The position numbers and the translations under genes were made by a program. The notes under the pieces are model-generated. The model was not told the origin of the DNA, did no database searches, and saw nothing but the letters and a program-made list of their open reading frames with translations. From Pseudomonadota bacterium (GTDB taxonomy: Bacteria > Pseudomonadota > Gammaproteobacteria > Burkholderiales > Thiobacillaceae), in contig JAJZRU010000011.1 in assembly GCA_021802555.1 (NCBI GenBank), forward strand, positions 26,007 to 90,006: DNA of 64,000 bases, in the 5' to 3' direction. Positions 56,199 through 63,891 of this stretch are shown piece by piece; position 1 is the stretch's first letter; each line of letters starts with the position of its first letter.

Positions 56199-56698
56199 AC
56201 GCCCAGGACTACTTCGTCGATCTCGCCCGCTATCAGCGCTGGGCCAACCGCATCCTGACCACGGCCGTCGACGGCCTGCCCGCGGACGCCCTGGCCCGCG
56301 ACGAAGGCCTGTTCTTCGGCAGCATCCACCATACCTACGATCATCTCGTGCAAGTGCAGACCGTTTGGGCGGCGCGCCTGCGCGGCGAGGCCTGCAAGGC
56401 GGACTTCAAACGCATACAGGAGCCCGACTGGGGACGGCTCAAGGCCCATGCCCAGGCCGGTCTGGAAAGTTTCGAGGCCTGGCTGGGGGCGCAGCCGCCG
56501 GTTTGGTTCGAGGGCGAAACCGCCTTCACCTCCAGCGACGGCACCGCACGGCGCATGGCCAATGCCGCCATCCTCACCCACATGAACGGCCACTGGCTGC
56601 ATCACCGCGGCCAGATTTCCGCCGTGCTCACGCGCCTGGGCACGGCCGCGCCGGAAATGGATTATTTTTATTACCGGCGCGGCCCGGCTGCGACTTAA
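56195..56698 (+). CDS. DinB family protein
   Basis: A 167-residue four-helix bundle of the DinB/YfiT type. The His residues that bind a metal appear in SIHHTYDHLVQV and in HMNGHWLHHRGQISAVL. Members are thiol-dependent or metal-dependent transferases of mostly unknown substrate. The start overlaps the TlpA-like stop. Confidence 0.88.
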   Translation: MNAQDYFVDLARYQRWANRILTTAVDGLPADALARDEGLFFGSIHHTYDHLVQVQTVWAARLRGEACKADFKRIQEPDWGRLKAHAQAGLESFEAWLGAQPPVWFEGETAFTSSDGTARRMANAAILTHMNGHWLHHRGQISAVLTRLGTAAPEMDYFYYRRGPAAT

Positions 56699-56700
56699 TC

Positions 56701-56795
56701 CCTCACCCCAATCCCTCTCCCCCATGGGAAGAGGGGCTCAAAACCTTCTCCCTCGGGGAGAAGGTGGCGCGCAGCGCCGGATGAGGGCAAGGGGC
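56701..56795. repeat. REP-like intergenic repeat with two hairpins
   Basis: Two palindromes, CCCTCTCCCCCATGGGAAGA with its closing GGGG, and CCTTCTCC-CTC-GGGGAGAAGG, lie between the convergent dinB-like and tlpA-like genes. This is a common dispersed repeat in Proteobacteria (CCCTCTCCC...GGGAGAGGG). It may stop transcription from both sides. Confidence 0.65.
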
Positions 56796-56806
56796 GCAGT
56801 CCTGCA

Positions 56807-57349
56807 TCAATCCTTGGCGGGTACCGCTTGCAGCAGCGGCACTACCATGTCCTTCAGCCGCCCGTAGTAAAGCCGCCCCTCCACCGTGTGGCGCAGATGG
56901 CCTTCGCGGTCGAGGATGAAAGAGGTGGGCAGCACGCTCACATAGCCGAAGGCGCGGCGCGTGCTGGGGTTGTCCGGCGCGGCGGGAAAATCGTAGCCGT
57001 GCTGGGCGAACCAGGCGCGGATTTTTTCCGGCGAGTCGTCGGCGCTGATGGCCACCACTGTGAAGCCCTGGCTGCGATAGGCTTGCCAGAATTTTTCGAT
57101 TTCGGGCATTTCCATCTGGCAATAGGGACACCAAGTAGCCCAGTAGTTCACCAGCACCACCTTGCCCTTGAGGTCCTGCGAGGTGAGTTCGCCGCCGTTG
57201 ACCAACTGCACCTGGAAGGGCGGGATGACGCGGTTCTCCTCCGCCACCTTGGCGGGCGGGCGCAGCCAGAAATAGGCCACGAAGGCGATGAGGATGACGG
57301 TGACCGGAGAAGGAATCCACTTCTTCCAGCGTTCGGGCAAGGCGGGCAT
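56807..57349 (-). CDS. TlpA-family disulfide reductase
   Basis: A 180-residue protein with one membrane anchor (SPVTVILIAFVAYFWL) and a periplasmic thioredoxin domain with the active site CPYC (VNYWATWCPYCQMEMPEIEK). The cis-Pro loop is in YVSVLPTSFILDREG. The ATG at 57349 is preferred because upstream in-frame codons would overlap the divergent hemJ start. Likely role in cytochrome c maturation or envelope redox. Confidence 0.88.
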   Translation of the reverse strand: MPALPERWKKWIPSPVTVILIAFVAYFWLRPPAKVAEENRVIPPFQVQLVNGGELTSQDLKGKVVLVNYWATWCPYCQMEMPEIEKFWQAYRSQGFTVVAISADDSPEKIRAWFAQHGYDFPAAPDNPSTRRAFGYVSVLPTSFILDREGHLRHTVEGRLYYGRLKDMVVPLLQAVPAKD

Positions 57350-57401
57350 GAGGGGCGGCACAGGTAAAATGACGCATCTTAGCCTGTAAAAGTTTCCCCG
57401 C

Positions 57402-57815
57402 ATGTTTCCGCTTGTCCTCAAGGCCCTGCACATCATCTTCGTGGTGAGCTGGTACGGCGGCCTGTTCTATCTGCCGCGCATCTTCGTCAACCTGGCCATG
57501 GCAGAAACCCCGCCGGAAAAGGACCGCCTCAACCTCATGGCGCGCAAGCTCTATCGCTTCATGACGCCGCTGGGCGTGCTGGCGCTCGCCTTCGGTACTT
57601 GGCTTTGGCTGGGCTACGGCTACGCCGGCGCCTGGCTGGACATCAAGCTCGCCCTGGTCGTCGTGCTGGTGGCCTACCATTTATATTGCGGCCATCTCGT
57701 GAAATTGTTCGCCGCCGGGCAAAACCGCCGCAGCCATGTGTTCTACCGCTGGTTCAACGAGCTGCCGGTGGTGATCCTCTTCGTCGTGGTCTTCCTCGTG
57801 GTACTCAAGCCGTGA
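57402..57815 (+). CDS. hemJ: Protoporphyrinogen IX oxidase HemJ / CopD family membrane protein
   Basis: A 137-residue protein with four membrane helices. The conserved N-terminal LKALHIIFVVSWYGGLFYLP includes the essential His, and the C-terminal RWFNELPVVILFVVVFLVVL is typical of HemJ. HemJ oxidises protoporphyrinogen IX in organisms without HemG or HemY. The stop overlaps the next gene (GTGA). Confidence 0.85.
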   Translation: MFPLVLKALHIIFVVSWYGGLFYLPRIFVNLAMAETPPEKDRLNLMARKLYRFMTPLGVLALAFGTWLWLGYGYAGAWLDIKLALVVVLVAYHLYCGHLVKLFAAGQNRRSHVFYRWFNELPVVILFVVVFLVVLKP

Positions 57816-58990
57816 GCGACCTGCTGGCACTGTTCGCCACCTGCCCGCGCGGGCTGGAAGCCCTGCTGGCCGAGGAACTGGCCGGCTACGGCGCGCAGGA
57901 CGTCAAGCCGGCGCCCGGCGGCGTGGGCTTTGCCGGCGACTGGGCGGCGGCCTACTGCGCCAACCTGCGCTCGCGCCTGGCCACGCGCATCCTTTGGCGC
58001 CAGTTCGAGGCCGATTACCAGAACGAGCAGGACGTCTACGACAAGGTGCTCGCCCACCCCTGGCCGCAGCGCTTCGACGCCGGGCGCAGCCTCATGGTCA
58101 AGGTCACCGCCACGCGCGCGCCGCTCAAGAGCCTGGAGTTCGTCACCCTGCGCATCAAGGACGCGGTGTGCGACCGCTTCCGCGCCGATGCCGGTGTGCG
58201 TCCCAGCGTTGACACGCGCACGCCGGACGTACGCGTGCATGCCTACTTCGAGGCCAGCCGCTTCTCGGTCTATCTCGATCTGAGCGGCGAGCCGCTTTAC
58301 AAGCGCGGCCTGCGCCAGGAAGCGGGCCTCGCCCCGCTGAAGGAAAATCTCGCCGCCGGCATGCTCAAGCTCGCCGGCTGGAAGCCAGGGACCGCGCTGC
58401 TCGACCCCATGTGCGGCAGCGGCACGATATTGATGGAAGCGGCGCAGATGACGCTAAACATCGCGCCCGGTGCCGACCGCGCCTTCGGCTTCCAGAAGCT
58501 CAAGGGCTTCCGCCTGCGCCTGTGGGAAGAGATGCTGGAGGCCGCGCGCGACGAGGAGCTGCCGGCCAGGCCGCAGCCGATCTTCGGCAGCGAGCTGTAC
58601 GGCAAGAACCTCAAGCTCGCCCAGGTCAACGTCGAGGCTGCCGGCCTCGCGCGCGTGATCCAGCTCAAGCAGGCCGACGTGCTGGACCTTTCGCCGCCGG
58701 CGCCCACCGGCATCCTGCTCACCAACCCGCCCTACGGCGTGCGCCTGGGCGACGAGGCCGAGCTGGCGACTTTCTATCCCAAACTGGGCGACATGCTCAA
58801 GCAACGCTTCGCCGGATGGCAAGCCTATATTCTCAGCGCCGACACGCGCCTGCCCAAGCTCATCGGCCTCAAGCCGCAGCGCCGCACGCCGCTTTACAAC
58901 GGTGCGCTGGAGTGCAGGCTGTACGGCTTCGAGCTGGTGTCCGGCGTGCTGCGCCGCGGCGCGAAAGAGGCCGCCGAACCGCCCGCCTGA
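57812..58990 (+). CDS. THUMP domain class I SAM-dependent RNA methyltransferase (RlmL N-terminal type)
   Basis: A 392-residue protein. A THUMP domain (residues about 45-155) is followed by a UPF0020-type Rossmann methyltransferase with DPMCGSGTILMEAA and the catalytic NPPY motif (LLTNPPYGVRLGD). It matches the G2445-modifying half of E. coli RlmL; the second half is absent, as in many Betaproteobacteria. The start is GTG at 57812, overlapping the hemJ stop. Confidence 0.9.
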   Translation: MSDLLALFATCPRGLEALLAEELAGYGAQDVKPAPGGVGFAGDWAAAYCANLRSRLATRILWRQFEADYQNEQDVYDKVLAHPWPQRFDAGRSLMVKVTATRAPLKSLEFVTLRIKDAVCDRFRADAGVRPSVDTRTPDVRVHAYFEASRFSVYLDLSGEPLYKRGLRQEAGLAPLKENLAAGMLKLAGWKPGTALLDPMCGSGTILMEAAQMTLNIAPGADRAFGFQKLKGFRLRLWEEMLEAARDEELPARPQPIFGSELYGKNLKLAQVNVEAAGLARVIQLKQADVLDLSPPAPTGILLTNPPYGVRLGDEAELATFYPKLGDMLKQRFAGWQAYILSADTRLPKLIGLKPQRRTPLYNGALECRLYGFELVSGVLRRGAKEAAEPPA

Positions 58991-59018
58991 GACAAGACCC
59001 GCCGCCTTATCGCCTGCC

Positions 59019-59840
59019 ATGGATACCTACGCCGTTTTCGGCCACCCTGTCGCCCACTCCAAGTCGCCCTTTATCCACGCCGCCTTCGCGCGCCAGACCG
59101 GGCAGGCGCTGATTTACACCGCCATCGAAGCGCCGCGCGAGGGCTTCGCCAATGCCGTGATGCAGTTCCGCGCACGGGGCGGCAAAGGCGCGAACGTCAC
59201 CGTGCCTTTCAAAGAAGAGGCGTATCGGCTGGCCACCGCCGCCTCCGAGCGTGCGCGCCTGGCGCAGGCGGTCAACACCCTGCGCTTCGACGGCGCCGAA
59301 ATCTACGGCGACAACACCGACGGCGCGGGGCTGGTGCGGGACCTGACCGTCAACCTGGGCGTGCCGCTCGCCGGCAGCCGCATCCTGCTGCTGGGCGCCG
59401 GCGGCGCCGCGCGCGGCGCCATCCCCGCGCTGCTGGCGCAGAATCCGGCGCGGCTCACTCTCGCCAACCGCACCGTGCAGCGCGCTGCGGATTTGGCGTG
59501 CGAGTTCGGCGCGCTCGGGCTGGTGTCGGCAAGCGGTTTCGACACGCTCGCGCCCGACTACGACCTCGTCATCAACGCCACCTCGGCCAGCCTGGCCGGC
59601 GACCTGCCGCCGCTGCCCGAGTCTGTGCTGGCCGCCGCGCCCTTCGCCTACGACATGATGTACGGCGCCGCCGAGACACCCTTCCTCGCCCTGGCCGGCA
59701 AGCTCGGCTGCGCGCGCCGCGCCGACGGCCTGGGCATGCTGGTGGAGCAGGCGGCCGAGGCCTTCCTGCTCTGGCGCGGCGTGCGCCCGCAAACCCAACC
59801 GGTGCTGGCCGCCCTGCGTCAACAACTCCAACACGCATGA
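59019..59840 (+). CDS. aroE: Shikimate dehydrogenase (NADP+)
   Basis: A 273-residue AroE. Shikimate-binding segments (FGHPVAHSKSPFIH, and NVTVPFKEEAYRL with the catalytic Lys) and the NADP loop (LLLGAGGAARGAI) are visible; the NxxDG motif reads GDNTDGAG. It reduces 3-dehydroshikimate in aromatic synthesis. Its stop overlaps the mtgA start (ATGA). Confidence 0.95.
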   Translation: MDTYAVFGHPVAHSKSPFIHAAFARQTGQALIYTAIEAPREGFANAVMQFRARGGKGANVTVPFKEEAYRLATAASERARLAQAVNTLRFDGAEIYGDNTDGAGLVRDLTVNLGVPLAGSRILLLGAGGAARGAIPALLAQNPARLTLANRTVQRAADLACEFGALGLVSASGFDTLAPDYDLVINATSASLAGDLPPLPESVLAAAPFAYDMMYGAAETPFLALAGKLGCARRADGLGMLVEQAAEAFLLWRGVRPQTQPVLAALRQQLQHA

Positions 59841-60538
59841 TCAAAATTCTGAAGCGCGGCCTGCTGCGCGCCGCAGGGCTGCTGTTTGCCCTGTTCCTGC
59901 TCTACAACCTGTGGATCTTTGCCCACGTGCTCTGGTACGTGGACCACGACCCGCGCATGACCTCCTTCATGGAACGCGGCCTGCAGCAGCTGCGCGAGAA
60001 AGACCCGCACGCCAGACTGCAGCAGCAGTGGGTGCCCTATGACCGCATCTGCACCAACCTCAAGGCCGCGGTAGTCACCAGCGAGGACGCGCGCTTCATG
60101 AGCCATCACGGCTTCGACTGGGACGGCATCCAGTACGCGCTGCAAAAGAACCTCAAGAAGGACAAGCTGGTGGCGGGCGGTTCCACCATCAGCCAGCAGC
60201 TCGCCAAGAATTTGTTCCTCTCGCCCGACCGCAGCTTTTTGCGCAAGGGCGAGGAGGCCGTCATCACCGTCATGTTGGAAGCCGTGCTGGGCAAGCGCCG
60301 TATCCTGGAGATCTATCTCAACGTCATCCAGTGGGGGCAAGGCATCTACGGCGCCGAGGCCGCCGCGCGCCGCTACTTCCACACCTCCGCCGCGAACCTC
60401 TCGGTGGCCCAGTCCGCCACGCTCGCCGCCATGATCCCCGATCCCGAGTGGTACCAGAACCACCGCTACGGCCGCGGCTACCGCCGGCGCGTGGCCAACG
60501 TGCGGGACTACATCCACGATACGCTCGTGCCGCGCTGA
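59837..60538 (+). CDS. mtgA: Monofunctional biosynthetic peptidoglycan transglycosylase
   Basis: A 233-residue glycosyltransferase 51 protein with one N-terminal anchor (AAGLLFALFLLYNLWIF). The catalytic Glu is in TSEDARFMSHHGFDWDGIQY, and the second conserved block is GGSTISQQLAKNLFLSPDRS. It polymerises lipid II glycan strands. Last plus-strand gene before the integron; it converges with intI, 16 bases away. Confidence 0.94.
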   Translation: MIKILKRGLLRAAGLLFALFLLYNLWIFAHVLWYVDHDPRMTSFMERGLQQLREKDPHARLQQQWVPYDRICTNLKAAVVTSEDARFMSHHGFDWDGIQYALQKNLKKDKLVAGGSTISQQLAKNLFLSPDRSFLRKGEEAVITVMLEAVLGKRRILEIYLNVIQWGQGIYGAEAAARRYFHTSAANLSVAQSATLAAMIPDPEWYQNHRYGRGYRRRVANVRDYIHDTLVPR

Positions 60539-60554
60539 GAGAGAGGTGCGGAGC

Positions 60555-61535
60555 CTATGTGTCCAGCGGGCTGACCACGCCGCGCCCGCCTTTGTTCAAC
60601 ACGTGCGTGTAGATCATGGTGGTAGCCACATCCTTGTGCCCGAGCAATTCCTGGATGGTGCGGATGTCCTGCCCGCGTTCGAGCAGATGCGTGGCGAAGG
60701 AATGGCGCAGGGTGTGCGGCGTTGCCGGCTTGTTGATGCCGGTTGCGTGAATGGCTTTTTTCATGGCGCGCTGCAAGAGCTTTTCGTCGACATGATGTCG
60801 CCGCTCTTCGCCGCTGCGCGGATCAACGGAAAAGCTCCCGGAAGGAAAAACGTATTGCCAAGCCCAGCTCGTGGCCGCGTTGGGATATTTGCGCGCCAGC
60901 GCATCCGGCAGATAAACCGCCGCCTTGCCGAGCTTGCCGTCCGCGTCGAATAGCGCACGGCGCTTTTGCAAATGGGCCTGCAGATCCTCCACCACGGACT
61001 GCGGCAACATGGTTACGCGGTCCTTCGCACCCTTGCCGTCGCGGACGACGATCTCCAGCCGATCGAACTCCACGTCTTTCACCCGCAGCCGCACGCATTC
61101 CATGAGGCGCATACCGGAGCCGTACAGCAGGCGGGCCATCAGCCCATAGACACCGCTCATTTCATCCAGCACGCGCTGCACTTCCTGTCGCGTCAACACC
61201 ACGGGCAGGCGCTTGGGGCGTTTGGCGCGGGTGATCTTGCTCATCCAGGGCAGGTCGATCCCCAGCACATCGCGATACAAAAACAAAATCGCCGACAACG
61301 CCTGGTTCTGCGTGGCCGCGGCGACATTTCCCTCCACGGCCAAATGCGTCAAATACGCCTCGATCTCAGGCGCACCCATGTCCTTGGGGTGGCGCTTGCC
61401 GTGGAAAAGAATGAAACGCTTTACCCATTGGACATATTGAGTTTCGGTGCGGATGCTGTAACGCTTTACCCGAAGCCGGTCGCGCACCTGGTCCAGCAGC
61501 TTGGGGGATTTGGAGGTATCGGCAAAGTTCGTCAT
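60555..61535 (-). CDS. intI: Integron integrase IntI (tyrosine recombinase)
   Basis: A 326-residue tyrosine recombinase. The SAM-like core-binding part ([20 protein letters not shown]) and the catalytic domain ([15 protein letters not shown] with Arg; [15 protein letters not shown] with Hxx[15 protein letters not shown] with His and Tyr) are present. Between them lies the IntI-specific insert ([20 protein letters not shown], then EERRHHVDE), which distinguishes integron integrases from XerC/D. It is transcribed away from the cassettes, as expected. The start at 61535 (Met-Thr-Asn-Phe) is chosen over an ATG at 61655 that would cover the next gene. Confidence 0.93.
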   Translation of the reverse strand: MTNFADTSKSPKLLDQVRDRLRVKRYSIRTETQYVQWVKRFILFHGKRHPKDMGAPEIEAYLTHLAVEGNVAAATQNQALSAILFLYRDVLGIDLPWMSKITRAKRPKRLPVVLTRQEVQRVLDEMSGVYGLMARLLYGSGMRLMECVRLRVKDVEFDRLEIVVRDGKGAKDRVTMLPQSVVEDLQAHLQKRRALFDADGKLGKAAVYLPDALARKYPNAATSWAWQYVFPSGSFSVDPRSGEERRHHVDEKLLQRAMKKAIHATGINKPATPHTLRHSFATHLLERGQDIRTIQELLGHKDVATTMIYTHVLNKGGRGVVSPLDT

Positions 61536-61580
61536 GGCATACCGTTGACAAAGAATCCAGCCCGAGAAGACGACAAGCAC

Positions 61581-61847
61581 ATGCCCATCATTTCCTACTT
61601 TTTCGGCATCTACGTCCGCATGTACCACGCGGACCATCCGCCGGCCCATTTTCACGCGGAGTATCAGGGCTTCGAGGCGTTTGTTTCAATCGAAACCGGC
61701 GAAATCCTCGAAGGTCATCTCCCCGCCAGGGCCGCCCGGATCGTGCAGGAATGGGCGGCAGAACACAGAAGCGAGTTGCTTGAAAACTGGATCAAAGCGC
61801 GTAACCTTGAGCCGTTGCAACGCATACCCGGAGCCGACAATGATTAA
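61581..61847 (+). CDS. DUF4160 domain-containing protein
   Basis: An 88-residue protein. [20 protein letters not shown], then AHFHAEYQG and [20 protein letters not shown] are characteristic of DUF4160. The overlapping DUF2442 gene is its usual partner; such pairs are spread on mobile DNA and may act as toxin-antitoxin-like or stress modules, but the activity is unproven. It starts 45 bases from the intI start, divergently. Confidence 0.88.
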   Translation: MPIISYFFGIYVRMYHADHPPAHFHAEYQGFEAFVSIETGEILEGHLPARAARIVQEWAAEHRSELLENWIKARNLEPLQRIPGADND

Positions 61848-62109
61848 GATCGTCAAGGCTGAACATGTCCGCGACTACCTCCTGCAACTAACCTTTTCCG
61901 ACGGGGCGCGCGGCGAATATGACTTTGCGCCCCTGCTTGCAAAGGAAACCGTTCTGACCAAGCCCCTGAAGGACATCGAGGCGTTCAAAGCCTACTTCAT
62001 CGAGCTAGGCGCCCTTTGCTGGAAAAACGGCCTGGAACTCAGTCCGGCGGCGCTCTATAAGGAGCTGCAGGTCGATGGGAAATTGATCCATGCCGAGCAA
62101 GCGGCCTAG
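61840..62109 (+). CDS. DUF2442 domain-containing protein
   Basis: An 89-residue DUF2442 protein (LQLTFSDGARGEYDFAPLLA, later LCWKNGLELSPAALYKEL). It overlaps the DUF4160 stop by eight bases, so the two are co-translated. DUF2442 resembles small DNA- or protein-binding partners in mobile gene pairs. No canonical attC follows it directly. Confidence 0.88.
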   Translation: MIKIVKAEHVRDYLLQLTFSDGARGEYDFAPLLAKETVLTKPLKDIEAFKAYFIELGALCWKNGLELSPAALYKELQVDGKLIHAEQAA

Positions 62110-62185
62110 CGGCGTATTTTCGCTAATGGATCGGTGCCCTATTCAATTGAATCAATATAACAAACAGTCAATTAGTATATCTACT

Positions 62186-62192
62186 GTTAGGG
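62186..62192 (+). other. First recombination junction of the cassette array (attI or attC-like core)
   Basis: The sequence GTTAGGGC at 62186-62193 is the reverse complement of GCCCTAAC at 62561, the 5' end of the next attC. In integrons the first bases of a cassette come from the core of its own attC, so this marks the left edge of the first cassette (62187-62633). Upstream, AACAGT...ACTGTT (62164-62188) may belong to attI or to a degenerate attC. Confidence 0.6.
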
Positions 62193-62198
62193 CATCCA

Positions 62199-62504
62199 AT
62201 GGAAATACACGTCCGCTCTAAACACTTGCCAATGATCTTGTCACTCCGCAGCGCCGAATTGCCGCTTGGTGTGTCTGTAGAAGTTCCGCCCGTAATGGAG
62301 CGCAGAGATATTTCAGAAGCATGGGCAACCGCGATATTTACGGTTATTGCGTCTGTTCCAGTATCAGTCATCGCTGGCCTTCTTCTTGAAAAGTTGAAAA
62401 AAGATAAATCCGCCGTAGTAACCATAAATCGTAAAGAGGTAGCACTTGAACACGGTGAAATTGTCCGCGTTATCGAGGAGTCCATAAAAATGGAGCGGCA
62501 ATAG
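62199..62504 (+). CDS. Integron cassette protein, unknown function (cassette 1)
   Basis: A 101-residue protein with one membrane helix (AWATAIFTVIASVPVSVIAG) followed by a basic turn (LLEKLKKDK) and a soluble tail (TINRKEVALEHGEIVRVIEE). I do not recognise a named family. The gene starts twelve bases after the cassette boundary and ends 56 bases before attC, a typical cassette layout. It is distinctly more AT-rich than the flanking chromosome. Confidence 0.7.
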   Translation: MEIHVRSKHLPMILSLRSAELPLGVSVEVPPVMERRDISEAWATAIFTVIASVPVSVIAGLLLEKLKKDKSAVVTINRKEVALEHGEIVRVIEESIKMERQ

Positions 62505-62560
62505 CAGACCAAGTGCACCAAAAACCATGCACGCAAATGCGGCTGCCTGTGCACTATTCA

Positions 62561-62639
62561 GCCCTAACATGGCGCTCAACCTCGCTCCCTTCGGTCGCTG
62601 GACGGCGCTAAAGCGCCGCCGGTTAGCTCTACGTTGGGC
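62561..62639 (+). other. attC site of cassette 1 (59-base element)
   Basis: It begins GCCCTAAC and ends GTTGGGC. Internal arms (GGCGCTCAACC with GGTTAGCTC, and CGGCGCTAAAGCGCCG) can fold into the stem used by IntI. The recombination point is within the GTT at 62633-62635. The 5' end pairs perfectly (8 of 8) with the opening core of the same cassette at 62186. Confidence 0.8.
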
Positions 62640-62724
62640 GTCAATATGGCCATCATGGCGCATCGTTTTTACAGCGTAGCGGCATCGCTTTGATTTGCCG
62701 CAGTGTTGAAAGGGGAGTATGAAA

Positions 62725-63099
62725 ATGGCAGATGCAGAGAAGACGTTCTTAAGTGAAGGCGGCGTAACGGTAACAAATGCACGCTTCATCGTTCCGTCGC
62801 AGACCTATGCAATGAGCGGAATTACGTCCGTCAAATCATTCGAGGAAACGCCGTCACGTAAGGGTCCAATAATTCTTATCGCAATCGGTTTGCTCGCCAT
62901 GCTCGGAGGAAAGGACACCATCGTAGTAGCGCTTCTATTTCTGGCAGGCGGAATTGCTTGGTGGGTTCTGGAAAAAGCGAAATACCATGTCCTGCTCAGC
63001 AGCGCTTCTGGTGAAGCAAAGGCGTTGAGTAGTCCTGACCAAGCCTGGATAGGTCGAGTTGTCGGCGCGTTAAATGACGCAATCGTTCACCGTGGGTAA
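62725..63099 (+). CDS. DUF6232-like membrane protein (cassette 2)
   Basis: A 124-residue protein. The N-terminal soluble part (VTVTNARFIVPSQTYAMSGI) is followed by two adjacent membrane helices (GPIILIAIGLLAMLGG and TIVVALLFLAGGIAWWVL). The pattern fits DUF6232 proteins found in cassettes and islands. The ATG at 62725 has AGGGGAG at the right distance; the ATG at 62719 is too close to it. Confidence 0.75.
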   Translation: MADAEKTFLSEGGVTVTNARFIVPSQTYAMSGITSVKSFEETPSRKGPIILIAIGLLAMLGGKDTIVVALLFLAGGIAWWVLEKAKYHVLLSSASGEAKALSSPDQAWIGRVVGALNDAIVHRG

Positions 63100-63103
63100 A
63101 GCC

Positions 63104-63172
63104 GCCCAACAAGGCGCTACAGCGGACCGTCCCGCCTTCGGCGGGCCGGTCCGCTGAGCTTGGGCGTTATGC
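63104..63172 (+). other. attC site of cassette 2 (59-base element)
   Basis: It starts GCCCAAC and ends GTTATGC. The long internal inverted repeat AGCGGACCG...CGGTCCGCT with the TTCG loop between CCCGCC and GGCGGG gives an attC of 69 bases. GCCCAAC is the exact reverse complement of GTTGGGC, which opens cassette 2 at 62633. A textbook attC. Confidence 0.93.
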
Positions 63173-63194
63173 CGCATAGGAACGGTCTTCGGTA

Positions 63195-63776
63195 ATGAGA
63201 AAACACGGAAGACGTGCTCGTGAAGAGCTATCAGACACCGGAAAGGCGTTGATCCAAGTCCACTCAAGCGAATATTCAGCCATGGTGACTCGGATCAATA
63301 GGTTTATGTCGCTTCAGTTTGTCGTCTGGCCAGTTCTTATCGGGGCTCTTACCTTTATTTGGACGGAACACTCAAAAGGGAATCTTCCTGCCGTCCTTGT
63401 TGCATGGGGAAGCGTTTTTGCGGTGCAGTTTGCATCACAGAATTACAACTTCGCGCTTTATGAGGTTTACAACCATGTAAGGTACATTGAACAAGTGTTG
63501 CGACCGCGGGTAGTAGCGCTTCTTCATACCGACGCAGTTTGGGAATATGAAAGGTACTTAAATAGGACTGGTAAAGCTCACAGCGCTTGGATCGGCGACG
63601 TTGCACCTGCCGTTGGCTCGCTAGCCACGCTCTTGCTATCTGCTTATTGGCGTTGGAACGATTGGGAAGTCTCAGACTTCTGGGGCTTTGCGCTGAACGG
63701 CCTTCTTCTTATTCAAGTCAGCTTGACCGCATGCCGCATTGTGATGGTTAGAAAGGATTTCTTCGATGCTGCATAA
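63195..63776 (+). CDS. Integron cassette membrane protein, unknown function (cassette 3)
   Basis: A 193-residue protein with about four membrane helices (LQFVVWPVLIGALTFIW, AVLVAWGSVFAVQFA, VGSLATLLLSAYW and LNGLLLIQVSLTACRIVMV). A central soluble part (YEVYNHVRYIEQVLRPRVVA) could be cytoplasmic. I do not recognise the family. The cassette opens with TTATGC and the gene ends in GCATAA, which is the expected start of its own attC (6 of 7 to the reverse complement of GTTATGC). Confidence 0.72.
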   Translation: MRKHGRRAREELSDTGKALIQVHSSEYSAMVTRINRFMSLQFVVWPVLIGALTFIWTEHSKGNLPAVLVAWGSVFAVQFASQNYNFALYEVYNHVRYIEQVLRPRVVALLHTDAVWEYERYLNRTGKAHSAWIGDVAPAVGSLATLLLSAYWRWNDWEVSDFWGFALNGLLLIQVSLTACRIVMVRKDFFDAA

Positions 63777-63891
63777 TCGGGTAAGGGCCGGCTTCTAACC
63801 GGCCCTCCCCACACCACCCGGCATGCGGGTCCGCACCGGGCGGTTCATCAACAGGGCGCACACGATTTTTTTGTCGCCTCGTCAGTAAAAT
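63777..63891. other. Interrupted attC of cassette 3 and end of an insertion sequence
   Basis: After GCATAAT the attC should continue, but instead GGGCCGG-CTTCTAA-CCGGCCC and further GC-rich inverted stretches appear (CCCGGCATGCGGGTCC). No R' core is seen. This fits an insertion element placed in or next to the attC. A group II intron end could also produce such structure and cannot be excluded. Confidence 0.4.

Noticed and set aside
60555..61535. Calling the recombinase XerC/XerD.
   Set aside because: The insert before the HxxR motif and the attC sites on the other strand identify it as an integron integrase.
63777..63891. A group II intron end at the right edge.
   Set aside because: The GC-rich inverted stretches would allow it, but the adjacent coding end resembles a transposase, and no domain V or reverse transcriptase is visible in the window.
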